From positions 1,426,001-1,490,000 of the forward strand of contig JAOWCC010001368.1 of the NCBI GenBank assembly GCA_030867875.1: 64,000 nt of DNA. The letters run 5' to 3'. This DNA comes from Actinernus sp. WN-2022. Taxonomy: Eukaryota; Cnidaria; Anthozoa; Actiniaria; Actinernidae. The notes under the pieces were generated by a model. It saw only the letters and a program-made list of their open reading frames with translations, had not been told where the DNA came from and searched no databases. A program made the translations under genes and the position numbers. Shown piece by piece: positions 59,857 through 60,754 of the stretch (position 1 is its first letter; the number at the start of each line of letters is the position of its first letter).

Positions 59857-60754
59857 CTGTGTGATTTAAATCTACATCTACCAGATTAGGGCACACCCTC
59901 TCTTTGAGGCTCAGATCTTAATGTCAGCAAACAAGATCGTAATGATTTAGCACACAGACACCCCTCCGGGAATATTCTCGAGTGGCGGCTGTGGCTAACT
60001 CGGTGGGCAAATTGTTCCACTGTTTAATAGTTCTAGGGATAAAGCTATAGTGGATACAAGTTTTGTCCTCCGAGGGTAGAAGGAAGGATTTAGGGTGCAG
60101 GTATCTTGGACCGGTATCTTGTATATCTAGTAACTGGAATAAGTTCATTTGAGAAGTCTACTACGATGAGGCCATTTACTATCTTGTAGAGCATTATAAG
60201 CCTACTGTCAGCCCTGCGCTGATGAAGACTGTGCCAGCCAAGGTCAGCAATCATGGTGGTCACACTGGATTCACGGTTGTAGTTTTTTTGTAAACATAAC
60301 GAGCTGCCCTTCTCTGTACCATCTCTATGTTATCTTGGTTTGCCTGCATACTCTAAAAACCGCTTGCAATGGGTGTGTAATCCGTAGCCTTAAGCGGTAG
60401 AGAGAGATTTAAAATATCAAATTGGAAATGAACATTTACTGATTTAGCTACATGTACATAAACAGTCGACACTGCAGCTGGTGCCCATCATTCGAAGCGC
60501 GTATTGTTTAATAACCACAACTTGTTTACCTCTTCAGCAAACTTTTTCAAGTCATGTTTGTAATCTTCAGCCACGTCACAGCCACATATAAATTGATTGG
60601 CCTCATGTAAGTAGCCACCGATTTCTGAGAAGGTTTCATTGATCTTTTTCTTGGCTTTGACAAAATTGTGGAGTGGTGAATGTCCCCCAGCACCATTGAT
60701 GTCGTTGTCTTTTAAAGACAGGCTTCTCTTGAGGAAGGACGATGAGCTGCGCAT
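20894..60754 (-). CDS. Mfn: Mitofusin, full gene span (19 coding exons)
   Basis: Mitofusin is a dynamin-like GTPase of the outer mitochondrial membrane that tethers and fuses mitochondria. The spliced frame traced here encodes about 766 aa. GTPase motifs are complete: GRTSNGKST near residue 101 (P-loop), IGHTTN (switch I), DSPG near 196 (split by a phase-2 intron) and NNRWD near 254. HR1 follows in exons 10-11, the membrane hairpin is in exons 16-17, and the C-terminal HR2 coiled coil is in exon 18. Phases match at all 18 junctions. The gene is 39.9 kb because introns hold a 13.4-kb viral element and large satellites. The start ATG has an in-frame TAA just upstream. The head-to-head neighbour is PSMB6. 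Confidence 0.93.
22030..22164 (-). CDS. Mfn: Mitofusin exon 18, HR2 coiled coil
   Basis: The acceptor TTGCAG and donor CAA|GTAAGAT bound a frame with clear heptads ([31 protein letters not shown]). HR2 forms the antiparallel coiled coil that tethers mitochondria in the known family. Phase matches exon 17, whose CA plus this G makes CAG. Confidence 0.9.
22342..22870. repeat. 90-bp tandem repeat, six copies, in mitofusin intron 17
   Basis: The unit contains CTTGTATCTAGTTAGCATG and AAAGAGGGTTTGTATCAGTG and repeats with an exact 90-bp period. Copies differ by only a few bases. It starts about 180 bp upstream (in gene direction) of exon 18. Confidence 0.9.
23431..23704. mobile_element. Foldback element with arms of about 120 bp
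   Basis: The arm from TCTGAAATATTTACTGTCTG to GTTTTCCATACATTTGTCTG is mirrored on the right by its complement ending at 23704. The spacer is about 35 bp around TTTTCCCGCGGAC. It abuts the satellite array directly. Confidence 0.85.
23705..25000 (+). repeat. G-rich higher-order satellite, block 1
   Basis: The block is built from units of about 229 bp that begin TTTTTGTGTTGGAGCGGGTA and contain CACCCAGACATCAAATAGGG and a GGGAGGGTGAGGGAGTAGGG-type tract. Units at 23705 and 23935 are adjacent. Others, at 24344 and 24648, are separated by a spacer containing CACAAATGGGATTCGGTAGG. The same arrangement recurs at 29203-30500. Minus-strand ORFs in it are compositional artefacts. Confidence 0.9.
25001..27198. 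other. Non-satellite spacer between satellite blocks
   Basis: Purine-rich plus-strand sequence without the satellite unit or a supported gene. It contains dispersed repeat copy 2 (26465-26794). Confidence 0.6.
26465..26794. repeat. Dispersed repeat, copy 2 (copy 1 at 12072-12524)
   Basis: Same orientation and order of landmarks as copy 1, without the pogo-type MITE, so it gives the empty site at CACGGTATGTGCC. Confidence 0.7.
27199..28140 (+). repeat. G-rich higher-order satellite, block 2 (partial units)
   Basis: Satellite units start near 27202 and 27515, some internally deleted. They are joined by the spacer that carries GTTGTAGGGATATTTGTGGG. Unique sequence with TACATACATACATGTACATG occurs near 28020. 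Confidence 0.85.
28141..29202 (+). repeat. G-rich higher-order satellite, block 3
   Basis: Nearly identical to 29203-30500 but with one fewer leading unit. It keeps the same private variants, such as the unit with GTAGCGATGAGAGAGGGGG and the tail TATCCGGATGTCAAGCAGG. This is a recent duplication of about 1.1-1.3 kb. Confidence 0.9.
29203..30525 (+). repeat. G-rich higher-order satellite, block 4
   Basis: Repeats the order of block 1 (two adjacent units, spacer, unit, unit with variant tail). It ends in a truncated unit at about 30525. Confidence 0.9.
30703..31582. mobile_element. Nested foldback (palindromic) DNA element
   Basis: Outer arms ATTAGGGAC and GTCCCTAA are followed inward by ACGACGGCAAC and its complement. 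Then come ATGAAAATGCACGC and GCGTGCATTTTCACG, and CGTTCGGCGTGAAC and GTTCACGCCGAACG-like arms. The centre (about 30990-31146) folds on itself again. A separate 118-bp palindrome has inserted in the right arm. No coding capacity. Confidence 0.75.
31444..31561. mobile_element. 118-bp palindromic MITE nested in the foldback
   Basis: It runs from GGCCGGGTTGTTCAAAGC to its complement GCTTTGAACAACCGGGCC with a short centre. It interrupts the right arm of the larger foldback between GTTGCCGTCCTGG and GGTTGCGTAAGG. Confidence 0.75.
31681..31877 (-). CDS. Mfn: Mitofusin exon 17, second membrane segment
   Basis: The acceptor TCCTAG precedes [19 protein letters not shown], the second half of the membrane hairpin. 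[26 protein letters not shown] and NCSLQVQ follow, all hallmark mitofusin segments. The donor is AACA|GTAAGTACT. The exon enters in phase 0 and leaves in phase 2. Confidence 0.95.
31971..33090 (-). repeat. 81-bp exon-plus-donor minisatellite (about 14 copies)
   Basis: Each copy holds 57 nt that encode [18 protein letters not shown], followed by the splice donor GTAAGTAAG and 15 more intron bases. The copy next to 33032 is the native end of mitofusin exon 16. Copies differ by a few substitutions, and three (near 32020, 32830 and 32910) carry a one-base insertion. On the plus strand each copy also offers a good donor, CTTGAG|GTGAGTGAT. The period of 27 codons keeps the frame open across runs of copies. 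Confidence 0.93.
33032..33211 (-). CDS. Mfn: Mitofusin exon 16, first membrane segment
   Basis: The acceptor ATCAACAG precedes 60 codons from [11 protein letters not shown] to [10 protein letters not shown]. The exon ends at the donor CTG|GTAAGTAAG, where the tandem array begins. It lies in the family position just before the membrane hairpin, phase 0 at both ends. At least 13 more copies of its 3' end and donor lie downstream, so the donor actually used is uncertain. Confidence 0.85.
33567..33723 (-). CDS. Mfn: Mitofusin exon 15
   Basis: The acceptor CTATTCAG precedes [19 protein letters not shown], then the conserved [19 protein letters not shown]. The donor is GCTAAT|GTGAGTAAT. Phase 2 in, phase 0 out. 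Confidence 0.92.
33765..34112 (-). mobile_element. tRNA-derived SINE, copy 1
   Basis: On the minus strand the head reads CTGGTTAGCTCAGTTGGTAG (A box) then GGTTTGAATGC (B box). The body contains GTAAGGGATTGTCTCCCG, and the tail ends near 33770 with a TATTCAAATGCGCTTCA-like module. It shares body words with the SINE at 38740-39075. It lies between mitofusin exons 14 and 15. Confidence 0.8.
34214..34274 (-). CDS. Mfn: Mitofusin exon 14
   Basis: A 61-nt exon with acceptor TTTTTTAG and donor CCAAG|GTTAGG, encoding [19 protein letters not shown]. Its phases (1 in, 2 out) join exons 13 and 15 exactly, which is the main evidence for so short an exon. Confidence 0.82.
34430..34590 (-). mobile_element. 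tRNA-derived SINE, copy 2 (different head)
   Basis: On the minus strand: A-box-like TGGTTAGTTAAGTGGTTAAG, then B-box GGTTCAAACCCC. The 5' head of this SINE is part of the adjacent 79-bp tandem repeat. Confidence 0.7.
34551..35025. repeat. 79-bp tandem repeat derived from a SINE head, about six copies
   Basis: The unit contains CAGACCAGCACTTAACCAC, CTAACCAGGAGGCAGTCATG and ATGATACTATCATCAGTGGG, with a 79-bp period. It includes the SINE A-box region plus about 35 bp of flank, so a SINE end and its flank were amplified together. Confidence 0.9.
35301..35403 (-). CDS. Mfn: Mitofusin exon 13
   Basis: The acceptor TATAACAG precedes [19 protein letters not shown], a conserved mitofusin stretch. 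It ends at TCAG|GTACTCATAG. Phase 0 in, phase 1 out. Confidence 0.92.
35485..35589 (-). CDS. Mfn: Mitofusin exon 12
   Basis: The acceptor TTATTAG precedes 35 codons ([34 protein letters not shown]). The donor is AAG|GTTAGAC. Phase 0 at both ends. Confidence 0.92.
36168..36294 (-). CDS. Mfn: Mitofusin exon 11, HR1 coiled coil
   Basis: The acceptor TTTCTAG precedes a charged helical stretch, [20 protein letters not shown] to ISTRVEQQ, with donor CAG|GTAAGAAG. This corresponds to the HR1 helix after the GTPase domain. Confidence 0.9.
36431..36564. mobile_element. Foldback MITE GAAGGGCTGTGTGCAAAAAG
   Basis: The arms GAAGGGCTGTGTGCAAAAAG and complement, with inner arms AGATTCTAAATTCTCC and GGAGAATTTAGAATGTG, fold into one long hairpin. 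A truncated relative lies at 40441-40556. Confidence 0.85.
36747..36767 (+). repeat. Poly-G tract (21 G)
   Basis: An uninterrupted G run in mitofusin intron 10, followed by C-rich stretches near 36869-36888. Confidence 0.8.
37448..37569 (-). CDS. Mfn: Mitofusin exon 10
   Basis: The acceptor TTGCTAG precedes [19 protein letters not shown], the conserved stretch after the GTPase domain. It ends GCCTATGAACACAG|GTAGGGC. Phase 0 in, phase 2 out. Confidence 0.93.
37694..37764 (-). CDS. Mfn: Mitofusin exon 9
   Basis: A 71-nt exon with acceptor TAACAG and donor TTCGAG|GTGAGTT, encoding [20 protein letters not shown]. Phase 1 in, phase 0 out. Confidence 0.9.
38740..39075 (-). mobile_element. tRNA-derived SINE, copy 3
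   Basis: On the minus strand the head is CTGGTTAGCTCAGTTGGTAG with B-box GAGTTCAAATCCC. The body is CAGGGGATTGTCACCC. The 3' module contains AAAGCACCACGAGACTGTGG and TATATAAATATGGCC. Same family as the SINE at 33765-34112. Confidence 0.85.
39178..39320. mobile_element. Foldback MITE
   Basis: The arms CATGGTAGTGTTTCGTTCCA and GGCTCCCTGCATAATA are repeated inverted on the right, ending at TATACCGACAATG. A spacer of about 20 bp gives one hairpin of about 143 nt. Confidence 0.85.
39529..39574 (-). CDS. Mfn: Mitofusin exon 8
   Basis: A 46-nt exon encoding [15 protein letters not shown], with acceptor ATTTCCAG and donor GAAG|GTGGGAAG. Its last base completes the Gly codon with exon 9. Confidence 0.85.
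40299..40406 (-). CDS. Mfn: Mitofusin exon 7, end of GTPase domain
   Basis: The acceptor CTTGCAG precedes 36 codons, from [19 protein letters not shown] to [12 protein letters not shown] (the G5 region). The donor is GAG|GTGGGAAC. The intron before it (40407-56839) contains the entire virus-like element. Confidence 0.94.
40441..40556. mobile_element. Truncated relative of the 36.4-kb foldback MITE
   Basis: GAAGGGCTGG at 40441, CATTCTAAATTCTCCTTCAA and GAGAATTTAGAATGTGATC align with 36431-36564. The right end is lost. Confidence 0.8.
40616..41273. mobile_element. Non-autonomous DNA transposon with 35-bp perfect TIRs
   Basis: It starts GGGCCGCGTCAGGCAAAAAG and ends with the exact complement. 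The identical arms extend about 35 bp to GGACGACATA. The flanks share AAAT. At 658 bp it lacks a transposase, and its 81-codon ORF has no recognisable domain. It lies in mitofusin intron 6. Confidence 0.85.
42100..42450. repeat. 120-bp degenerate tandem repeat, about three copies
   Basis: Copies of CATGTGACCGATGACATCAT, TTACGTCATCACCACTA, AGTGATTGATAGGGACC and GTCTGGCATTAGA recur with a period of about 120 bp. Confidence 0.75.
42932..42936. repeat. Target-site duplication of the virus-like element (left)
   Basis: AGGAA precedes the left terminus and recurs at 56344-56348, immediately after the right terminus. Confidence 0.75.
42937..43077. repeat. Terminal hairpin (left), 141 bp
   Basis: The outermost 141 bp is an imperfect palindrome. 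AGTAGTATATGTGGAG is matched by CTCCACATATACTACT ending at 43077, and AATTTTGTTAACGTAG is matched by its complement. Arms are about 64 nt with one mismatched internal section and a loop of about 13 nt. Confidence 0.9.
43359..43811 (-). CDS. Zinc-ribbon-like TIR protein (left copy)
   Basis: The start is set at ATG 43811 (MAEIVTCVW); the longer frame upstream has no ATG. The 150-aa product has two similar cysteine modules, [20 protein letters not shown] and [20 protein letters not shown], each with two CxxC pairs and followed by RREL, plus an N-terminal C/H group. Probably zinc-binding and possibly a DNA- or RNA-binding regulator; function is not known. An identical copy lies in the right TIR, so the element carries two doses. 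Confidence 0.7.
   Translation of the reverse strand: MAEIVTCVWLMRGKDTKCVRKPSKVSEYCAQHNYQIQRGATPFGPCSKCGSGCRTSYGLCTTCGARRQRELSGEKRKIKNRFSKVLEELKDHKTHKNVEGSLRAFEYPCRKCDRDCRTSYRLCTTCSAPLRRELSKRKSLLESTGRIEVP
43998..44058. repeat. TIR stem-loop H1 (left)
   Basis: Perfect 14-bp arms ACCTCTCTAGGAAC and GTTCCTAGAGAGGT enclose a pyrimidine-rich loop of 33 nt. The mirror copy is at 55223-55283. Confidence 0.85.
44296..44338. repeat. TIR stem-loop H2 (left)
   Basis: CGACTTGTGTGATG pairs with CATCACACAAGCCG (one wobble), with a 15-nt loop. It sits immediately beside the tRNA-like hairpin. Confidence 0.8.
44345..44437 (-). ncRNA. tRNA-like Pol III candidate RNA (left TIR copy)
   Basis: On the minus strand: A-box-like TGGTCTAAAGG, a 13-bp perfect stem CTAGGTATATGAG/CTCATATACCTAG, and a perfect B box GGTTCGAATCC. 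The outer ends pair as ACACATGGTC/GACCATGTGT. It does not fold as a canonical tRNA: the acceptor stem overlaps the A box and the T stem is weak. I call it a tRNA-like transcript or structural element, not a tRNA gene. Confidence 0.5.
44627..45204 (-). pseudogene. Membrane-protein gene copy in left TIR lacking its start
   Basis: The same frame as the intact gene at 54031-54654, but the TIR ends inside it. The first 15 codons are absent, and upstream the frame reaches a stop within the integrase gene without an ATG. It is a by-product of TIR extension. Confidence 0.75.
45186..45887 (-). CDS. Retroviral-type (rve) integrase, C-terminally truncated
   Basis: The 233-aa product resembles Polinton integrases. 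A helical N-terminal region ends in [15 protein letters not shown]. The rve core then gives its catalytic acids in order: HQADL near residue 91, VDPGREF near 138, and SFVERANRT near 171. The enzyme joins element ends to host DNA, giving short target duplications. The frame stops 19 bases inside the left TIR, so any region beyond VIKALNGEV, including a chromodomain-like tail, is missing. This suggests the TIR overwrote the 3' end of the gene. The catalytic core looks intact; activity is uncertain. Confidence 0.9.
   Translation of the reverse strand: MDAKLANIFYGPEGYWKGYSAIGKLSAASKVSEDLAKSWLEKQAIWQIYLPPPRHIPRPHWTVSKPNEVHQADLIFLPHDRPGRGRKLYKYALVVIDVASRYKEAEPLASKDSGEVAAAFERIYERSPLEWPKLLQVDPGREFMGRMSETLELRGTRIQRGEAGNHRAQSFVERANRTLAERLFGYQYAQEMVLTSEGSEVRSREWVVRLPMVIKALNGEVTRLTGKDQSTFI
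45910..45996. terminator. A/T-tailed hairpin between integrase and 310-aa gene
   Basis: AAAAAGGAATAAG and CTTATTCCT form a stem flanked by runs of A and T. Position between two minus-strand genes suggests a transcript end or processing element, by inference. Confidence 0.45.
46047..46979 (-). CDS. Unknown 310-aa viral protein
   Basis: ATG at 46979. The product starts [19 protein letters not shown]. It has a mixed alpha/beta first half, a basic middle (LRKRSPPEK and [11 protein letters not shown]), and ends with [17 protein letters not shown]. No transmembrane segment or catalytic signature is visible. The profile would suit a nucleic-acid-binding protein, but no homology supports that. It occupies the space between integrase and the small membrane-protein block. 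Confidence 0.75.
   Translation of the reverse strand: MASQVFNASDVVEAFQRAKKDGRPYGSVVSFAWANARSGPNGCKYVSVSFDIGNGPRPAVFRFEGEKHVGQICPYDEEDIARLNLAYGTKYKKRDRHPCLQFQKWNAIVHTEDDGITIKKRDDGELDLPSDDKLSPTFKLVEYLDWAFDCEVSKLVEDKKLCMINLRKRSPPEKDATIVPNTKVVPMIQRAVSANATSNAGKRLANPLMRMRMKCDNKTGTSNGRFFDKSKGHASEGHTIYEDLVDENSNIVNINNISRLILPGSIHDGICDASSVCMSGMGISYLLDVDIAVVQRPPKKHATTQLDVYA
47096..47512 (-). CDS. Small viral membrane protein with coiled coil
   Basis: The 138-aa product has an N-terminal hydrophobic helix ([17 protein letters not shown]), a charged helical middle ([19 protein letters not shown]), [13 protein letters not shown], and a C-terminal hydrophobic helix ([19 protein letters not shown]). Two membrane helices with a cytosolic-like coiled coil suit a virion membrane or scaffold protein. 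It belongs to a tight cluster of small minus-strand genes. Confidence 0.72.
   Translation of the reverse strand: MGTIIVAIAFAAASLGAKYLDRYISGRDPEETNIEIKRHDRALEKYKADMATYEKQQEKLSKWVKEQERTKYYADKDLTNTDRALVLYNTVHVGLHRMDMKKPHFSDYYKPSSSQRTTELAIVGGGTLAIGYVVSRLL
47516..47758 (-). CDS. Small two-helix viral membrane protein
   Basis: The start is set at ATG 47758 ([12 protein letters not shown]). The 80 residues hold two hydrophobic segments, [17 protein letters not shown] and [17 protein letters not shown], separated by a short polar loop. Only 3 bases separate its stop from the start of the next gene. Function unknown. Confidence 0.68.
   Translation of the reverse strand: MAEKGKVAEKSKVVETVIDAATLAGIATGIGWIVKKATKESMLGDPSSSILNYVKWTAVLAGSIAAKKYLEDNGIIPKSS
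47785..48141 (-). CDS. Small viral protein with basic N-terminus and one membrane helix
   Basis: ATG at 48141. The 118 aa have a lysine/arginine-rich first half ([25 protein letters not shown]) and one membrane helix ([19 protein letters not shown]). Its start lies inside the end of the upstream 189-aa gene (53-bp overlap, different frame), typical of compact viral genomes. Confidence 0.7.
   Translation of the reverse strand: MEEQQDRITADPPKTAPEKKTKDPKRVAAGKALAESNRRAREALSRESEHEKEPEVRDDGSWYDKVSANTTLSAIGVGIALVGLYYQYKGRNATTPNTHSEEIHEVRSKKLPSMENNI
48089..48658 (-). CDS. Helical viral protein of unknown role
   Basis: The 189-aa product is rich in helices ([57 protein letters not shown]) with no membrane or catalytic motif. 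It starts inside the ATPase stop: the ATGGATGA overlap contains both signals. This coupling suggests co-expression with the ATPase, perhaps in capsid assembly or packaging. Confidence 0.72.
   Translation of the reverse strand: MDEETKELLGECAVVCPPVVLEHPSKSEDVKDRREALSILAAMGTTKEYLGRDFSIGDVSRLPDKDVMRLHSRYQAVVAKQITGCLVDGALRLATRAVGYVVRLDSEQALLLDLQEDHLVRNEISAVAALLSLKAGRFVALASALFHVADHIVPPSTPSSQPIEDLKSTDMNDGGTTRSDNCRSAEDCA
48651..49286 (-). CDS. A32/FtsK-HerA-type packaging ATPase
   Basis: The 211-aa P-loop ATPase has Walker A GPTNCGKT near residue 16, Walker [10 protein letters not shown] near 90, and a downstream WVLTQQ polar motif. Poxvirus A32-like ATPases pump the genome into preformed capsids. 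Length and motif spacing fit Polinton/adintovirus ATPases. The start lies one base after the capsid gene stop, in the usual ATPase-capsid neighbourhood. Confidence 0.92.
   Translation of the reverse strand: MDALVTEIPFNALIVGPTNCGKTALLVEQLRGAFRGKFDYVVLICPTYAHNTTYRGFAHLDPHFFVMCPSQDAINAALRVCSTFWAGTNTLLILDDCAASKDVKLRTDKLVEMAFSARHIGISIWVLTQQLTSICKPFRENVAVVVAFHTASALDAKALFEDYGGGLKVDERKMLTSELKAHKFARTCFCLRHPFEVVLEIPAPKAYFNHG
49288..50520 (-). CDS. Major capsid protein (double jelly-roll type, inferred)
   Basis: The 410-aa product is mainly beta. Segments expected of a trimeric double jelly-roll capsid protein include [63 protein letters not shown] and the C-terminal [20 protein letters not shown]. The call rests on this pattern, on size slightly below the Polinton average, and on its place next to the ATPase. 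It diverges from the 344-aa gene; both starts lie in one 41-bp palindromic region. Jelly-roll status should be confirmed structurally. Confidence 0.8.
   Translation of the reverse strand: MIPSTLVPAKSHREPQGLKALHNVDRITFTPSEANPGETLYVKIPILGENIVLVPGSLALVADLTLSGGHVNNRVVANVGRCLVSRRVLKIGAETIEDIERPDLLQTYSDLYLPTIERDARVGQGIQTENTNKLRSNAGDKGTSDTGENLLLAVYGSKYRIPLDVDILTQHGALYPFALRNTISLELTLSPATDVVVGSDTTKIGTYKLSNIQLEYEVVESEIIAKQAKDEYVSGAVFLFRHAVHFKTVPINKASDTLISQQVDVPRLSFTGLLLLFVAQHAHGTRNSEAFDYPGITKVEIDINGRPNRIFPGGMLPSDFWEAANGWFGAGKTSMTPIKFYNNKFAILVDCRTVNDPVVHGNGLNQTGSGKNLQIRIHRTGGSGIVNMHIFVLADAQITILNGALENVSY
50518..50558. promoter_or_regulatory. Palindromic divergent start region
   Basis: CATGTTGAA and TTCAACATG form an inverted repeat that contains both start codons (capsid gene leftwards, 344-aa gene rightwards). 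TATATGGACATATATGG lies between them. A short shared promoter with AT-rich core is likely. Confidence 0.55.
50556..51590 (+). CDS. Viral membrane-active protein with C-terminal hydrophobic region
   Basis: I start at ATG 50556 (MAENADFD), giving 344 aa. The first 230 residues are charged and helical, with a coiled coil ([18 protein letters not shown]). Then follow a glycine-rich hydrophobic segment ([19 protein letters not shown]), an amphipathic basic stretch ([19 protein letters not shown]) and a final membrane helix ([16 protein letters not shown]). This suggests a virion protein that perturbs membranes during entry or assembly, by analogy only. Its last 12 bases overlap the convergent 569-aa gene. 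Confidence 0.72.
   Translation: MAENADFDPLTEEGQADIENLSAKEWHELGPGKNEDRSTWWDRVKVRIGERSKSFRDKLWSGRHKWGYSPHEYIKLVNLGDPDAVPSGNTAETSFTEGEQILAEKAKRRDEAWDRISRRFPNVDTTKFTTTLDTYDKVVVQLNKSNSKYYNLYGAKGNVNGKLPKTITDALGPPADMIVSEGEAEIDQLKIERAKEMKNVKSSKQGSTEHTAAKEEVMNIDDQIQEIESNIERIEERMSMRDRVKAIFKKYGVGVLGIAIAAGTVIGVVASMLSKGLANVASGVGKALKGLGKKLGQILPGMVGAIASFLFRTAGEVLGFLAKNIWMLIVAVVVIVIERFKSAK
51579..53288 (-). CDS. Large viral structural protein with C-terminal membrane anchor
   Basis: The 569-aa product is the longest in the element. It starts acidic ([12 protein letters not shown]), is otherwise soluble and mixed alpha/beta, and ends in one hydrophobic anchor ([16 protein letters not shown]). Just before the anchor a 15-residue block, [15 protein letters not shown], occurs twice in tandem, matched at DNA level. 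No catalytic motif seen. Size, single copy and anchor suggest a virion surface or internal membrane protein, by inference. It diverges from the probable penton gene across 57 bp. Confidence 0.72.
   Translation of the reverse strand: MPLVLPDEDDDLSAEDMVEIARGGPRLSKAEQTALLVDENARIAKLNTDLLTKFKKEYPHADFRQFHASTDIDGPGKYSTSIWFRDGNHSYVVYGDDFSNLPEAIQKRLDSVLRGISGGFPSPFRKTKEKYPVPAVPWGDDPKDIVPILRTLKIYVAKDQFFTMTPRDIFQEPDQVFYTVKQANEWLNAPPMRHWQQQLCFVLWCATAGCGVSFDDHLSDEAPIIDNVRSFYRFHVYYTMRRLLFELGVPLPRDSVFDKDNNAPWSSVAYDRLRIEFGVDKVDFALRRGANGGLGDVYVYIHGGLVNAQEKWGTHNTSYDSKWPGGDFKFPEESRRPNFEFPLKFIRNDAVKNQRNWFVPQTGHGLSKDGLARINLSAMVYVYCVLGSQASLRSSIVGTTTLSHNVQADCGVKLEEVITEKKVDSLVRYQNALHLTRVRLDLAVAKDCLLIPSRMIINDESIPGYNNELQMASTPNIHFGINDRINYKEKSPKPPRMEGSSRKKDLPHQDVVAVKPPIPQVTHQDVVAVKPPIPQVTQPRSTDAVMTKHEINLGLMVAIAAGASWMLFR
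53346..54011 (+). CDS. Probable penton (minor capsid) protein
   Basis: The 221-aa beta-rich product includes [53 protein letters not shown] and a C-terminal [16 protein letters not shown] followed by [10 protein letters not shown] single jelly-roll penton of about this size usually accompanies the major capsid protein in Polinton-like viruses, and the ending resembles such proteins. ATG at 53346, with the next gene 20 bp downstream in the same direction. Confidence 0.68.
   Translation: MVILNVTTTSADHTVYFDDPILIRNISIVEVTFENSWWNLETKATFEWDTGGLLLPYELDSGSYNINTIVPLFKPAVVVGVISFIDKASKRNWILRVKKPIKFSKNLCELLGIEGNEEVGGNVSLKVGDHDLVFKDIHTMYVHCDVVDSSFSILDGKRSQVLANLKVRGVWFKEITYSMMPPLPVRALGTTRNSLRLTIRDEKGNVVDFRGRPIRYVLKIE
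54031..54654 (+). CDS. Viral membrane protein spanning the right TIR boundary
   Basis: The 207-aa product has ATG at 54031. An N-terminal helix ([20 protein letters not shown]) is followed by a long Gly/Ala-rich hydrophobic hairpin ([39 protein letters not shown]), then basic and acidic helices. The gene crosses into the TIR at 54077, so the unique N-terminus is outside and the rest is duplicated in the left TIR. This is the only complete copy. It may act on membranes; function unknown. Confidence 0.72.
   Translation: MASDSIQTIPTAPIYPNLRSSETVLSGDSFRLQKVCDTLAELERQAKHYEVVRKKYARARGIVHGVAVATGSLSGALSAMALGLTFTGIGIPVGISLGSLGFVCAVISASMSIASKKLGIRVSKHEKTVMLAKAKANSVEVKVSKALADGNISEAEFGSVIDERSKYESLKLEIRQKNRQSSGSKNVEQLRSEIRKEMRAKLGSLVG
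54844..54936 (+). ncRNA. tRNA-like Pol III candidate RNA (right TIR copy)
   Basis: A-box-like TGGTCTAAAGG at 54851, B box GGTTCGAATCC at 54911, and a 13-bp perfect stem between them. No T-run terminator follows closely. Same reservations as for the left copy. Confidence 0.5.
54943..54985. repeat. TIR stem-loop H2 (right)
   Basis: CGGCTTGTGTGATG pairs with CATCACACAAGTCG. Mirror of 44296-44338. Confidence 0.8.
55121..55193. repeat. Short tandem repeat AGTAGAACAAATAC/AGTAGAATGAATAC
   Basis: An alternating 15+15-bp unit is repeated about 2.5 times. Mirrored in the left TIR near 44090-44160. Confidence 0.8.
55223..55283. repeat. TIR stem-loop H1 (right)
   Basis: ACCTCTCTAGGAAC and GTTCCTAGAGAGGT arms. 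Mirror of 43998-44058. Confidence 0.85.
55470..55922 (+). CDS. Zinc-ribbon-like TIR protein (right copy)
   Basis: Identical in translation to the left copy at 43359-43811, with the start set at ATG 55470. The last CxxC module ends about 20 residues before the C-terminus (ESTGRIEVP). It is the terminal gene at this end. The following 420 bp to the terminus is non-coding with A/T-run hairpins. Confidence 0.7.
   Translation: MAEIVTCVWLMRGKDTKCVRKPSKVSEYCAQHNYQIQRGATPFGPCSKCGSGCRTSYGLCTTCGARRQRELSGEKRKIKNRFSKVLEELKDHKTHKNVEGSLRAFEYPCRKCDRDCRTSYRLCTTCSAPLRRELSKRKSLLESTGRIEVP
56203..56343. repeat. Terminal hairpin (right), 141 bp
   Basis: Mirror image of the left terminal hairpin, with the same arm outermost (same flip orientation at both ends). 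Confidence 0.9.
56344..56348. repeat. Target-site duplication of the virus-like element (right)
   Basis: AGGAA, matching 42932-42936. Confidence 0.75.
56840..56953 (-). CDS. Mfn: Mitofusin exon 6, GTPase G4 motif
   Basis: The acceptor TCTACAG precedes 38 codons from [18 protein letters not shown] to [12 protein letters not shown] (G4 NRWD motif). The donor is TTG|GTAGGTAAA. Phase 0 at both ends. Confidence 0.94.
57061..57145. repeat. SINE 3'-tail fragment
   Basis: TCATTTATATAGCACAAATT and TATTCAAATGTGCTTCA match the 3' module of the SINEs in introns 8 and 14. Head absent. Confidence 0.55.
57470..57578 (-). CDS. Mfn: Mitofusin exon 5, GTPase G3 end
   Basis: The acceptor TTTTCAG precedes (S)[17 protein letters not shown] and [17 protein letters not shown]. 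The donor chosen is ACA|GTGAGTGCA, which keeps phase 0 into exon 6. Confidence 0.93.
58269..58307 (-). CDS. Mfn: Mitofusin exon 4 (39 nt)
   Basis: The acceptor ATTTCAG and donor GACAG|GTAACAG bound [13 protein letters not shown]. The intron splits the DSPG motif between exons 4 and 5. Accepted because both phases (2/2) fit and the peptide matches the family. Confidence 0.85.
58741..58823 (-). CDS. Mfn: Mitofusin exon 3
   Basis: The acceptor TTATTCAG precedes [20 protein letters not shown] and KVYWPKT. The donor is ACAAG|GTAAAATTT. Phase 0 in, phase 2 out. Confidence 0.9.
59464..59706 (-). CDS. Mfn: Mitofusin exon 2, P-loop and switch I
   Basis: The acceptor TTTTTTCAG precedes 81 codons with [19 protein letters not shown], the P-loop GRTSNGKST and GIGHTTNCF. 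The donor is AAG|GTACAATG. Phase 0 at both ends. The P-loop Lys and Ser are present, so nucleotide binding should be intact. Confidence 0.96.
59826..59855. repeat. (AC)n microsatellite
   Basis: About 15 AC repeats at the 3' edge of the LINE fragment. Confidence 0.85.
59870..60365 (-). mobile_element. 3' fragment of a non-LTR retrotransposon (LINE)
   Basis: On the minus strand, broken frames give [19 protein letters not shown] and [16 protein letters not shown] peptides. Then an open piece, with [16 protein letters not shown] and [10 protein letters not shown], is typical of the C-terminus of CR1/Jockey-like reverse transcriptase proteins. 5'-truncated, in mitofusin intron 1. Confidence 0.75.
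60530..60754 (-). CDS. Mfn: Mitofusin exon 1 (first coding exon)
   Basis: ATG at 60754 with an in-frame TAA 15 bases upstream, so the start is secure. The 75 codons include [20 protein letters not shown], the conserved N-terminal helix of mitofusins. The donor is GAAGAG|GTAAACAAG, phase 0. Confidence 0.94.
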